Shown here piece after piece: positions 1 to 9,659 of a stretch of 64,000 nucleotides of DNA; position 1 is the stretch's first letter; each line of letters starts with the position of its first letter. The stretch lies in assembly GCA_003194525.1 (NCBI GenBank), contig NBIV01000289.1, positions 1 through 64,000 of the forward strand, read 5' to 3'. Origin of the DNA: Gracilariopsis chorda (Eukaryota; Rhodophyta; Florideophyceae; Gracilariales; Gracilariaceae). The position numbers and the translations under genes are program-made. The notes beneath the pieces were generated by a model, which saw nothing but the letters and a program-made list of their open reading frames with translations, was not told where the DNA came from and ran no database searches.

Positions 1-462
1 AGCCAGGGAGTCACTCCATCGCCGTTCCAACTCGGTAACTTGCTGCGAGAGGGAGGCGTGGGCCACATTGGCAATGTCGATTCTCGACTCGAGGAGATGT
101 TACTTAGGCGACCCGGGTCTCGGGGGGACAGCCGACGGCGTTTCGACCACCGGAGGTGGCGTAGTGGCCACAGCTGTCACGGCTCGAGGCACCGAGGCTG
201 CCGATGGGATTCCTTGGGATTCCAGACCGACGGCATCGGTAAGTAGTTGTTACGGAACGGACCTTCGTGATCTCGCCGCTGCGGCGTTCCGTTGCGGATC
301 ATTCCTGGGGGAACTCGGAGCTGTGGGCAGCATACTGCAGATAGCCGTCCACGGCTTACTTCACCAGTCCCACGGCTTTGGAATCTCAACGAATGAGCAA
401 AAAGGGATAAAAGGGAAAAGGGGAAGCGGACTTCCGACAGGCCGGATTGAAAGCCAAACCCG

Positions 463-480
463 TTCTAGGTCTGGAGACCA
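463..480 (-). other. Primer-binding site of Ty3-C
   Basis: Read on the minus strand this is TGGTCTCCAGACCTAGAA, two bases inside the LTR edge. It differs by one base from the PBS of Ty3-A (41176-41193) and Ty3-B (28437-28454). The layout (TGG, one base, seven bases, five bases) fits the 3' end of a tRNA. Confidence 0.6.
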
Positions 481-482
481 CT

Positions 483-1395
483 TGTGGTGCAATCCCGGTG
501 TGGGAAAGGCACCCAAGGCAGCTCGAAGCCTTGCTCTCTTGGAGAGGTAGGCCCAGCTGGGTAGAGCCCTCCGTGTCCCGTATGACGGGTGTAACTCCGT
601 CGGGAGCCTGGATGTACCTCGGAGGTTTAGGGGTTAGAACGGGTCGGAACCACGGCTGGTCCGGAAGTAGCCTGCGAACAGGGGAACAAAAGAGGGAAAG
701 GGACCACCCGACGGGGGCGTGCGGAAAGCGGGAACAGACCCCGGAGGGGGGTGCCGATACACACACACGAACACGCACCGCGCGGCGGTTAGGGGATATG
801 AGGGGAAGAGATGGTCTCACGGTCTCACGACACACGTCGGTAATATCAATACCCAAAACTGGGGCGGAGATAGGGCCTGTACGGGCGGTCACACGACAAC
901 AATGAATACCACGAGTGGTCACAACCCACTGGGTACGACGAGCACGGTCTCCTCGGTGGTGCGAGTCGGGTGAAACTATCGGGCAAGCGGTGTACCTCCG
1001 CGAGGAGTTAGACACTTCGCATGGCGAATAGAGTCAGAGCCGAACTCTTGTTACTTTTCTTGGTGAGCTCGCCGCCGTGCGGCCGACGCTCAAGTACTAG
1101 CTCAGTGCAGTAAAGTAGGTAGTGCACTAGCCTAAGTAAAATTAACCCCTAAACTATACTAAAACAAGTAGCCGTTTTGGGCCTCCTGGCCGGGGCTGTA
1201 GCCACGTGTCCACCACCCTTGCCAGGCAGGTGCCACAAAATATGAATGTTCCCATAACCACCCTGGGTAACCCGACCGCCAATTAGCCCGGTAAACGGGG
1301 GCTAAAATTCATGCATCCCGCTTCATCGCTCGCACCGAGTACACCTCAGATATGAGTTTCACCATCGCCCGTACGCGGGAATGTATTGCACTACA
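483..1395 (-). repeat. 5' LTR of Ty3-C
   Basis: A 913-bp segment is bounded by TGTGGTGCAA at 483 and TTGCACTACA at 1395, an imperfect terminal inverted repeat of the TG...CA type. The same end motifs bound the Ty3-A LTRs, and the length is almost equal (about 904 bp), but the interior is not obviously alike. The partner LTR and target duplication lie outside the window, so the outer boundary is inferred from the end motif only. Confidence 0.55.
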
Positions 1396-1865
1396 GGCTC
1401 TGGTACGATAGGCCATCGTAGGGATTACGACTCCTTGTGGAGAGTATCCACGAGAGGATTCCCTCTACTATCCCCTTGGGAACACTCAGGCGTCACTACT
1501 GTTACAGTATCACCGTGTTCGGTATTTTTATCTATTCCACTGTCAGTCTTGGACTCCGCCCCGTATCGGGTTCATTCTCGTGGTGTGTATTGCCACTCTC
1601 CTTGGGGAAACACCCATACGGCCTGTGTGGATTCGCTCCCGTCTCCGGGTCTGTTGCCGCTGTGTGCACGCCCCGTCGCCGGTTCACGTCGTGTTTCTCT
1701 TCCCTTTTAGGGCCCCTTTTCTCCTTCGCTGGATTCCCCGCTCAACACTCTCGTGTGATCCACTCCTAGAGACACACCCCATTTTCTGGGCCATTCCCGA
1801 ACCTCTGCAGGTATAGACAGAACCACTTTGGTCTTACACGCCAACTCGTACGTGACGCAGAGGGC
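1396..1865. other. GC-rich LTR-like sequence, unresolved
   Basis: No gene is supported here. The text is rich in short inverted motifs and resembles LTR sequence in style, so it may be a further LTR piece or a longer extent of the Ty3-C LTR. It separates the LTR from the copia-like remnant. Short open frames on the plus strand (from 1381, 1437, 1580) are not supported. Confidence 0.3.
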
Positions 1866-3098
1866 TCACCACTGAGACACCATCCCCAAAGGGAGCGAGG
1901 TCTCGAACACCTTGAAGGTGCATCTCCAGTCACCGGGTTTTGCTCTACAGGTTGCGGAGTCGAGAGCATATATCGTACCGTATTGTGGATTATCAGCATG
2001 CGGCTGCATGGCCTGTTCGATCGTGGACAGGCGGAGGGCGAGTTCCTCTAATTCGGGATTGATGCTGTCGTCCATTCGCATTGCTCTAGCCTGATATTGT
2101 TGTGGAGGCACCCCAACTCTGCGGCGAACTCGGTTTTCGTTTGTGTTCTGCGTGTAAGATGCGTGAAATGTGCACCAAGGCCCTTTCCATCCTTCTGGCT
2201 TAGGGCATCGTTTGTGTATATCGGGGTGGTGAGCTGAAATGGTCTGGAACGTGCAAAGCGAGGTTGCAGTGGCCATGAAATGTACTAGCGTAGATCTATT
2301 CTGTGTGGGGGAGGCTGGACGTTTTTGCTTGGTTAAGAGTCGTCTTGGAGCAAAAGAGCTTGTCTTATGTGGTTTGAAAATGATTGAATTGTTGCAGGTG
2401 GGTTGCCTGTGAGTACTATGGCAAGCGTTGTAAAGTCGGGGTGTCTTCTGAGTTCTTGTATCATGAAGTTTACCGTGGTGCCCTCAGCTTGGATATTTGG
2501 ATATGCGGCGTTTATCATTTTGGTTCGGACGATTTCGTGTTGCTCGATGTATTTTGTAGGTCCGTAACGGGGAGGAAGAATATGCTACGTGCCTTGGCTT
2601 CGAGTACGTTGTGGTTTTTGCGATTTTTTCCCTATATGTGAATCGATGAGTTGAAAAATTTCAAACGGAGATAGTTGGACGAAGTCTCCGGTGAGTTTTG
2701 TGTTGATGGTCTCTGGGATGCTTTGGATGACTAAGGCCTTGATTTTGTTTATTTTGGTGATATGTGTTTCGAGTTGTGGAGGGTCGACAAGCAGTATGAT
2801 TATTTGGGTTGTAATAAGGTTGGACGCATCAAAGAGAGATGCGTTGATGGTGAGTGCGGAATTTCAAAATTGAAAGTTGTTGTAGGAGAGGGTTGGTAGT
2901 TTTGGATGGTCGTTGGACATTTTGCCGATGTGCTGTGTGGTTTCGGGAGAGTGGCGTGTTGTCTGTTGCGTTGATTTGTGTGTTGTGGAGCAAGTGTTGG
3001 ATATATTCTTGTTCTTCGATTCTGTGCTTTCGCCGTTGTTGGTGGAGGGATCGTTCGCTTTGGTGTTGATCCTCAGTGGGGAGGCTGTGTGGGGTCAT
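1866..3098 (-). mobile_element. Copia-like gag/protease remnant
   Basis: On the minus strand this stretch reads almost continuously as one protein-like text. It has a helical gag-like part (including TKMINAAYPNIQ and PATIQSFSNHIRQALL), then a short Cys-bearing part and, near the left end, a YALDSATC motif that resembles the LDSGATC site of Ty1/copia-type proteases. It is an old, broken copy with several breaks, cut short at the left where LTR sequence begins. No LTR of its own was identified. The family assignment rests on weak motif likeness. Confidence 0.4.
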
Positions 3099-3119
3099 GC
3101 GGTAAATGGGCCCATAACC

Positions 3120-3798
3120 TGAGACGAAAGCTCGCGATCCTCCCCCGACCGTCGCAACTCCCGTGCGGCGGCGGCCGGTGCATATTTTATTTGGTGGTGC
3201 CTAGCTACTGAGAGCTGTCTATCTTACGTGATATTGCTGTTCGGCGTCTCATACCCTTTGGAGACTATCTACTCTTTGGCTCTCAATTATGGCGTCCACC
3301 TCTTCGATTTCCTGAAAGTTTTGAGCTGAAAGTACTGTAGCACAGAACCTGTGCAAATTTTATCAAAAACCAATACTCCGATGGCCAATCAAATCGCAAG
3401 CTCTATACTATCAGGACATGTCTTCCTCCCGAAGCCATTTTGCGTGATGAGAAGTTATTCGTGTGCACGCTCGGTATCGTAGAGTTGCGTCACTCAAGAC
3501 GTGCTATCTCATCTGTACGGTGCTCCACTTCAAACTTGGCGCCCTATAATATACAAATGTAGCGCACTCTTATCTTGCTCTAAGGCATGCATAGCTCTCA
3601 GATGTTTTCCGAACGACTTCCAGCTTTACTAGAATCATTGTATGATAGCGTTCAAGTATGATACAAGCTCGGAGCCTTCTATAGGAGATTACCATTCTGA
3701 ATTACTGATGCACCCTTGGTAGCTAAATGCCTCAAAGGGAACTACGAGCTCCCACTCACCACATTAAGCCGTTCTCCCTCAAAGATGTGATAAGCTGA
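3120..3798. other. Gene-free stretch
   Basis: I see no coding region with recognisable content and no strong repeat between the copia-like remnant and the Cys-rich protein gene. It may hold the 3' flank of the latter. Confidence 0.4.
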
Positions 3799-4227
3799 CT
3801 AGCACAGAGGTTGAACGGGAATTCGAGCATGCCACTGCTGTCGTCTGACGACAGAAACATCGCAAGCACATGTGACAATTTGGGCTGTACAAGGCAGGTT
3901 CGGATTACCATCACAACCAAGCGGAACATTGACAATTCGGCGCTCCTCAGAAAGGCAGTGATAGACGGAAACATGTTGCATGAGAACCTGACATTTGTGG
4001 GTGGCCTGACGTTCGTCGGCGGGACAGCGCGAGGCGGCAATGAATGAAGGAGCGCACACGCGGAATGGACACCAATGCTTGGATGCTTCAGAAATGAGCG
4101 GAGCGTCTACGCATCGTGCTATGCTAGATGCGCGACGGCAGTATTGTAGCTCTGGGGAGGTGGCGAATGTTAATGTGATGAGCGATGTGATGAGCGATGC
4201 TATGAGTATTGGAAGGGCTGCTGCCAT
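3799..4227 (-). CDS. Small secreted cysteine-rich protein, unknown function
   Basis: This is a 142-residue frame starting at the ATG at 4227. The first 22 residues (MAAALPILIASLITSLITLTFA) form a typical signal peptide core with a likely cleavage after Ala. The mature part carries about a dozen cysteines in roughly 120 residues, spaced in pairs and singly, which suggests a disulfide-rich extracellular or apoplastic protein. I recognise no family. The open frame continues upstream to 4395 without a signal peptide at that end, and the internal ATG was chosen because of the hydrophobic leader. There is no intron. It could be a chance frame, but the leader followed by many Cys makes that less likely. 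Confidence 0.45.
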   Translation of the reverse strand: MAAALPILIASLITSLITLTFATSPELQYCRRASSIARCVDAPLISEASKHWCPFRVCAPSFIAASRCPADERQATHKCQVLMQHVSVYHCLSEERRIVNVPLGCDGNPNLPCTAQIVTCACDVSVVRRQQWHARIPVQPLC

Positions 4228-4668
4228 TGTTGGGGGATGGTGGTGGGGACTCTCGATAGCAGCGCGCGGGGAATTTCCTCTCCCATTGTGAACGCCGCGC
4301 TTATGTAGGTTGTTGAACAGTTTGCGTTGGACTTGTGTGCAGCGCCGTGCAAAAAGTGGCGGGTTCCGGAACTTGATGAGTGCATTCCGGATCAAAGATG
4401 CGTGTGGGACTTCCTTTCGTCAGGTGAGGAGCTTTTCTCCACGAACGGTCGCCTGGTACGTTTCGTACTCCGCAATGCAGGGCCTGCATCCTGGGACAAT
4501 GCCGTCTCCATTTGCTCACGGCGAAGGAAAAACGGAGAGTTGAGATTCGGCGGGCGCCGGGTGTCTGGGTTTGAAAGGCAGCCCAAACGACGAAAAAAGA
4601 CACGAAGAGCACACAAAGCCCCTCTTGTCAAAAGAAGTACTACACTGCGAAGGAGAAACACTTCGGAA

Positions 4669-4739
4669 TGCTATGTGGGAGAATTGAACTCCCGTCTTCA
4701 CGGCCACAACGTGATGTCATACCACTAGACCAACACAGC
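4669..4739 (-). tRNA. tRNA-His (GTG)
   Basis: The minus strand folds into a full cloverleaf of 71 nt. The acceptor GCTGTGT/ACATAGC has one G-T wobble, the D arm is GTC/GAC, the anticodon stem TCACG/CGTGA encloses loop TTGTGGC with anticodon GTG, and the T arm GGGAG/CTCCC has loop TTCAATT. The discriminator base is A and there is no encoded CCA, as expected for a nuclear gene. The anticodon arm closely matches that of eukaryotic tRNA-His. No intron. The extra G at position -1 is normally added after transcription. Confidence 0.95.
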
Positions 4740-4787
4740 TGCTTACAGAGGATTTGCCTGTGGGCCCGATATTAGCGAATTTATTGA

Positions 4788-5844
<1,057 letters not shown>

Positions 5845-5917
5845 TTTAAAGAGCGGCGCTACTCCATCTCACCTGTGTTTTTGTTGTTGCATATCTCAGT
5901 TGTGCCATGTCTTGTTC

Positions 5918-6427
5918 TCATCTTCTTACCAAAGGCCGTTTCTCGCGTGCGTATGGTGTGATATACGGTATCTCCCAGTCCCCGTCCTTGAGCAGTACTG
6001 CATGAATCACCTCATCGTTCTTGAGTGCACATTCTGCCAGTGTTTGTTCATCTTCCAGGAAATCGGGCGTTGTACCGTCCGTGCAGAAACGACAGAGACG
6101 TAGTTCATTTGGCTGAACGTTCATCATGTAAGCAGCGCGATCGCGAAGTTGTTGCACCGTGCCTTCTCGCAGATCCACGCTCACGAAGTACGTCTGCTTC
6201 ATGCGTTTTACGCGCACGTGCGCTTGAAGAGGCGCGAATCTTCCCGTTCTGGTTGAATTCATGTCGAATGGGTCGCAAGTGTTATAAAGTAGGTTAGTGA
6301 GTCTCGCCTGCAAGCTGCGTGCGATGCCCTCGCAGGTTGTCGCTTCACTCGCTGTTCGAAACAGGGGGCAGGCTGTGCTTCGCATGTCGATCGTGTTCAT
6401 CACAGAGGTGGATGTTTGAGGTTGCAT
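5918..6427 (-). CDS. Ubiquitin-like domain protein, elongin-B-like layout
   Basis: This is a single-exon frame of 169 residues. The C-terminal two thirds (about residues 70-155) have the beta-grasp pattern: a first hairpin (VRVKRMKQTYFVSVDL), a helix (EGTVQQLRDRAAYMMNV), the RLCRF strand, and a final LAECALKNDEVIHAVLL. A Pro-Phe-Leu-Glu-Asp insertion precedes the last helix, as in elongin B (DDGKTLGEC). It has no C-terminal Gly-Gly, so it is unlikely to be conjugated and is more likely an adaptor or fold-only ubiquitin-like protein. The first 55 residues are poorly ordered, and the true start may be the ATG at 6262. It could also be a ubiquitin-like domain of an unrelated protein. Confidence 0.55.
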   Translation of the reverse strand: MQPQTSTSVMNTIDMRSTACPLFRTASEATTCEGIARSLQARLTNLLYNTCDPFDMNSTRTGRFAPLQAHVRVKRMKQTYFVSVDLREGTVQQLRDRAAYMMNVQPNELRLCRFCTDGTTPDFLEDEQTLAECALKNDEVIHAVLLKDGDWEIPYITPYAREKRPLVRR

Positions 6428-6889
6428 TAAATTATACCTGTGATTTGGCGCGCATTTTGCTCCTGTGGTGGAGACTGTAGCCTTCTATCGACAGTTATTA
6501 AACACATTCCACTAACTCTACCTTCGGTAGCTGCAAGGTTGCTACAAGATGCAGCTCTGTAATAGAGTACTATCTGTTCTGCTATTAGCTGCGCGCCAAA
6601 CCTTGGTAAATCCTACGTAGGCGAACTAGCTTACCTTGCCTAGCTTGCTCTGTACTCTTTAGGTAGGATTTTGGTATCTAGCTACTCTGTCGCACCTTTG
6701 ACGAGCTCTTGAGAGAATCAACGGCGCACGTTTATCGAGCATACGCTATCGTTGGTGCCTTATACTCTCTGGGAGCTACCGGGACACACTTACCTTTCAG
6801 TCTTGGTGGGAAAGGCATTCTTCACAACTCTCTGTTTCTGTCTTTCCGTACGTGCTCTATATAAATTTATCTCGCAAGCTGCCTAACCC
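6428..6889. promoter_or_regulatory. Shared upstream region of divergent genes
   Basis: This 462-bp interval lies between the start of the ubiquitin-like gene (minus) and that of the GNAT-VOC gene (plus), so both promoters should lie here. An AT-rich stretch (ATATAAATTTAT) at about 6860 lies some 30 bp before the plus-strand start. No further motif was recognised. Confidence 0.35.
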
Positions 6890-8011
6890 ATGTTAGCATA
6901 TGTGTTTCCGACGATAATGAGCGCAAACGTGAGTGCGTCAAAACCCACGTTAGGGCGAAGCACATTGATGGTTAGGCCAGTTCGTAATTTGGAAGATCTT
7001 CGACTTGCACTCGTTATCCGGACTAAGGTGTTCGTGCAAGAAATGGGCATTCCGCAAGAGCAGGAGTATGACGAGAACGACAAATGGCCAATCCCGGAAA
7101 ATATCACGCATTACCTTGTCACTGTCGGTACGCAACCTCTTGCTACTTGTCGCCTGAACAAGGGTGTAGTGAACATGAAGATAGAGCGAATGGCGGTTGA
7201 AAAGTTCGCGCGGAGTAGGGGTATTGGGAGAGCGTTGCTGCAATACGTTGAGCAGGTGCCAGTAGTACGCAACTCGAAAGGCGTCTTGTACTGCTATGCG
7301 ATGAAGGATAAGGAACTATTCTATCTTAATTCAGGGTGGATAACGGAGGCGGGTCACGGAGAGCTTCAAGAAGTTGGTATTCCACATGTGGCTATGATAA
7401 GACGAAGACGCCCTGCAGGCGCCAGTGATAGTCCTCAGAGTCTTAGTCACATCATGGTGCGCACGATGGACATTGCGCGTGCGAGAAGGTTTTATTCTCT
7501 GCTCGGCTTTCAAGACACGTCACGGTTCAGAATGAACGGTGTACGCGGTGCTTGGATTGAGGTACGTCACCATATCAATTTACGGATTGTTATACTAACG
7601 AATGGGACGAATGACTGACAGGCTACTGCCGGTGTGTTGCGATTGTTGATGGTAAAGTCACCATACATTGAACAGCGCGTTGAACTGCTAGAAATGAAAA
7701 CGCTTGTGACAGAGCAGCAAGTACGAAACGCATGGGCGAGCGGAATGGCAGACTACACGCCAGGGCTAGGACACATGTCATTTGACCTCACACGCGCGTG
7801 CACAGATCTAACAAAGTATTTGACAACGGTTCAAGACGAGTCGTTGAACAGGTTTCAAATGGCTTTAAGGGTGGTGGAGAAACCAAAAGAAGTGCTAATA
7901 GGTAGCATGCTGATGGAGGTAGCGTTCATTTCTGACGCCGACGGCACGCTACTGGAACTAACCAGACTGAAAAAAAAATACGATGACCCGAGGTTCGACG
8001 CGCAATGGTAA
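6890..8011 (+). CDS. GNAT acetyltransferase fused to a VOC (glyoxalase-like) domain
   Basis: There are two exons, 6890-7561 and 7622-8011, with a 60-bp GT-AG intron, giving about 353 residues. The alternative start at 6917 (MSANVS) would also work. Residues about 25-175 form a GNAT fold of the ElaA/YjcF type: VRPVRNLEDLRLALVIRTKVFVQEMGIPQ, then LATCRL, the acetyl-CoA loop ARSRGIGRALL, and the C-terminal Tyr-bearing CYAMKDKELFYLNSGW. Residues about 190-345 form a VOC domain: SHIMVRTMDIARARRFYSLLGF, then after the intron LGHMSFDL and the closing EVAFISDADGTLLELTR, with a Glu in the usual metal-ligand place. GNAT enzymes use acetyl-CoA. VOC enzymes are metal-dependent isomerases, lyases or dioxygenases. 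The joint substrate is unknown. Confidence 0.85.
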
Positions 8012-8285
8012 AAACGGGGGGTTTACTTAGCGACGCATTGATGTACAAGACGTTGAAGCGGTTGCTGGACAACGAGTGGGGCATAAGACAGATGGGAGGT
8101 GGCTGGGCTTTGAGCGAAGGAGATAAATGCATATGTGAAAAGTGGAGATATGTTGTGTATCGTCCCTTGTATATATTTTTTTCTTGGGAAGCGAGGAGAA
8201 AGGAGAGGGGATACGCAGACAATTAGTGAAGAGACAAACGAGTGAGGTATACGGGGAGTGGGGCAAGGTGAGAGCACGGCTGGGA

Positions 8286-8957
8286 TTATTGACATGTCAT
8301 GTGAGGTATATCAAAAACACCTAACTTGTGTTCGGAGTCGGATAGCGAAAAAGGATCCGGTTGCAAAGCAAGGGAAGGAGATTGAGGGGGAGTTTCCAGA
8401 AGTGGTAAAGATTGATTCAGCATAGCAGCAGAAGCATTATTGTGTTGTGGCAGGGTGGCGGGGATGGGGGTGGGGTTGGGGGCGGTGGCAGCAGTGGCGA
8501 CAGGAGCAGCTGTTGGGAGCGACTCAGGCAGCTGTAATGACTGAGCGGAGACGGAGGGCTGGTTGTCCAAGTGCACAGGCCAGTCTGGAGGGACAATCGG
8601 TGCGGAGGCGCTGGGAGGTGGGGCAGGAGTGGCTGTTGGCTGCACAGAGGGGTAGGGCGTTTGCAGAGCGGAGGGTGAAAAGACGCCGACACCGGGGACG
8701 GCAACAATACCCATCTGCTGAAGGCGGCCGAGAAGGACGCGAATCCTATCGCGTAGCTCCTGGTTGCGGGTGGCGAGGGCGACGGCGCGATGCTCCAGGT
8801 CCTCGGTGTAGCGCTTCTTCTTCTGCAGGCTCTTCATGGCGGACTCGCGGTTCTTGAGAACGCGCTCTCGGCGACGCTGCTCATCGGTGAGATGGGGGTT
8901 GACGACGCGTCGGCCGCCCTTGATCTTCTTAGAGATGGAGGACGTGGGGGAGCGCAC
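8286..8957 (-). CDS. bZIP transcription factor, variant basic region
   Basis: The protein carries a basic region (RRRERVLKNRESAMKSLQKKKR) followed by a leucine zipper with Leu at exact heptad spacing (four Leu from the DL of TEDLEHR onward), so it is a dimerising DNA-binding factor of the nucleus. The invariant Arg eight residues after the basic-region Asn is replaced by Leu. The rest (residues about 90-223) is Pro/Ala/Ser/Gln-rich and probably an activation domain. The open frame starts with GTG at 8957. There is no ATG in this frame upstream. A Pro-rich frame starting ATG at 9058 runs into the same place in another frame through a C-rich run, which suggests a one-base error or slip, or a missed intron. 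Confidence 0.8.
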   Translation of the reverse strand: MRSPTSSISKKIKGGRRVVNPHLTDEQRRRERVLKNRESAMKSLQKKKRYTEDLEHRAVALATRNQELRDRIRVLLGRLQQMGIVAVPGVGVFSPSALQTPYPSVQPTATPAPPPSASAPIVPPDWPVHLDNQPSVSAQSLQLPESLPTAAPVATAATAPNPTPIPATLPQHNNASAAMLNQSLPLLETPPQSPSLALQPDPFSLSDSEHKLGVFDIPHMTCQ

Positions 8958-9058
8958 AGTGGAGGGGGCGGGGGTGGAGGGGGTGGGTGGGTGTGCATGG
9001 GGGGTGGGCGCTGGGAAGGAGTGGGGGTGAGGGGAGGGGGGGAGTTGGACGCGGTCAT

Positions 9059-9659
9059 GGCGGGGTGCGGGCGGGCTCGCGCGCCGGGACGAGGAAGTGC
9101 GGCACAGTTGGAGACATAAGCGGCGCTGGCACAGGGGGTGTGGAGTGTTTAGTGGGAGGGGGTTGTAGAAGGGTTAAGGGGAGAGGGGGGGGAGGGGGGG
9201 GGGGAGCGGTACGGGCGGCAAGCGCTAGATGGGCGCGAAGGAGTGGCGCTTTCGAAACGGCGACTGGTCGAACGGACAGATAATCGTTTATGCGCAAGCG
9301 TAACGGTCGTCCGCGCGCTCGCCTTCACCCTTTGGAGCGCTCTCGACGAGATGCGCATGCGCCGTGCCAGCACGGGGTCTCGCGCTGTGCTTCCACTGGC
9401 TCCAGTTTAGATAAAGCGAGTTATTTCACATACCTTCCGCCGCCGCACGTGCCACTGCAGGTAAGAGCTCCACCGCACGTGGACACGTCGTATTCCCGCA
9501 CCCCGCGCCTCCCTGTTTGATCTATTACTCTTGCTTTTTGGCGCCAATTCCGAACCGCCAAACGAAACCGCAGTGCACCCGCTGCCTCTCGCCCCCCTAG
9601 CGCTTTCGCCGCCCTTCCCTTCGATCCGCCCCCCTCCCATCTTCTTCCACTCTGCACTG
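9059..9659. promoter_or_regulatory. GC-rich divergent promoter region
   Basis: This region lies between the bZIP gene (minus) and the TONSOKU-like gene (plus). It has long G-runs at 9180-9205 and many CpG. ORFs on both strands here are products of base composition. The open frame of the TONSOKU-like gene extends into it (to 9531), but no homologous residues are seen there. Confidence 0.4.

Larger units (their letters stand above)
1..1395 (-). mobile_element. Ty3-like LTR element (Ty3-C), left part outside window
   Basis: This is the edge of an LTR retroelement whose coding strand is minus and whose body runs off the left end of the window. The LTR lies at 483-1395 and a primer-binding site directly inside it at 463-480. 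The internal part (1-462) reads on the minus strand as the Pro/Thr/Val-rich start of a gag-like region and looks broken. Its PBS is the same, but for one base, as in the two complete Ty3 elements at 21-42 kb, so it belongs to the same broad group. No pol is visible here. Confidence 0.6.

Noticed and set aside
4301-4728. Frames around the tRNA gene (4301-4612 minus, 4327-4728 plus, 4392-4661 minus)
   Set aside because: They overlap one another and the tRNA, with no recognisable content.
8447-9119. Plus-strand frames opposite the bZIP gene
   Set aside because: They are shadows of the bZIP coding strand and its Pro-rich upstream DNA.
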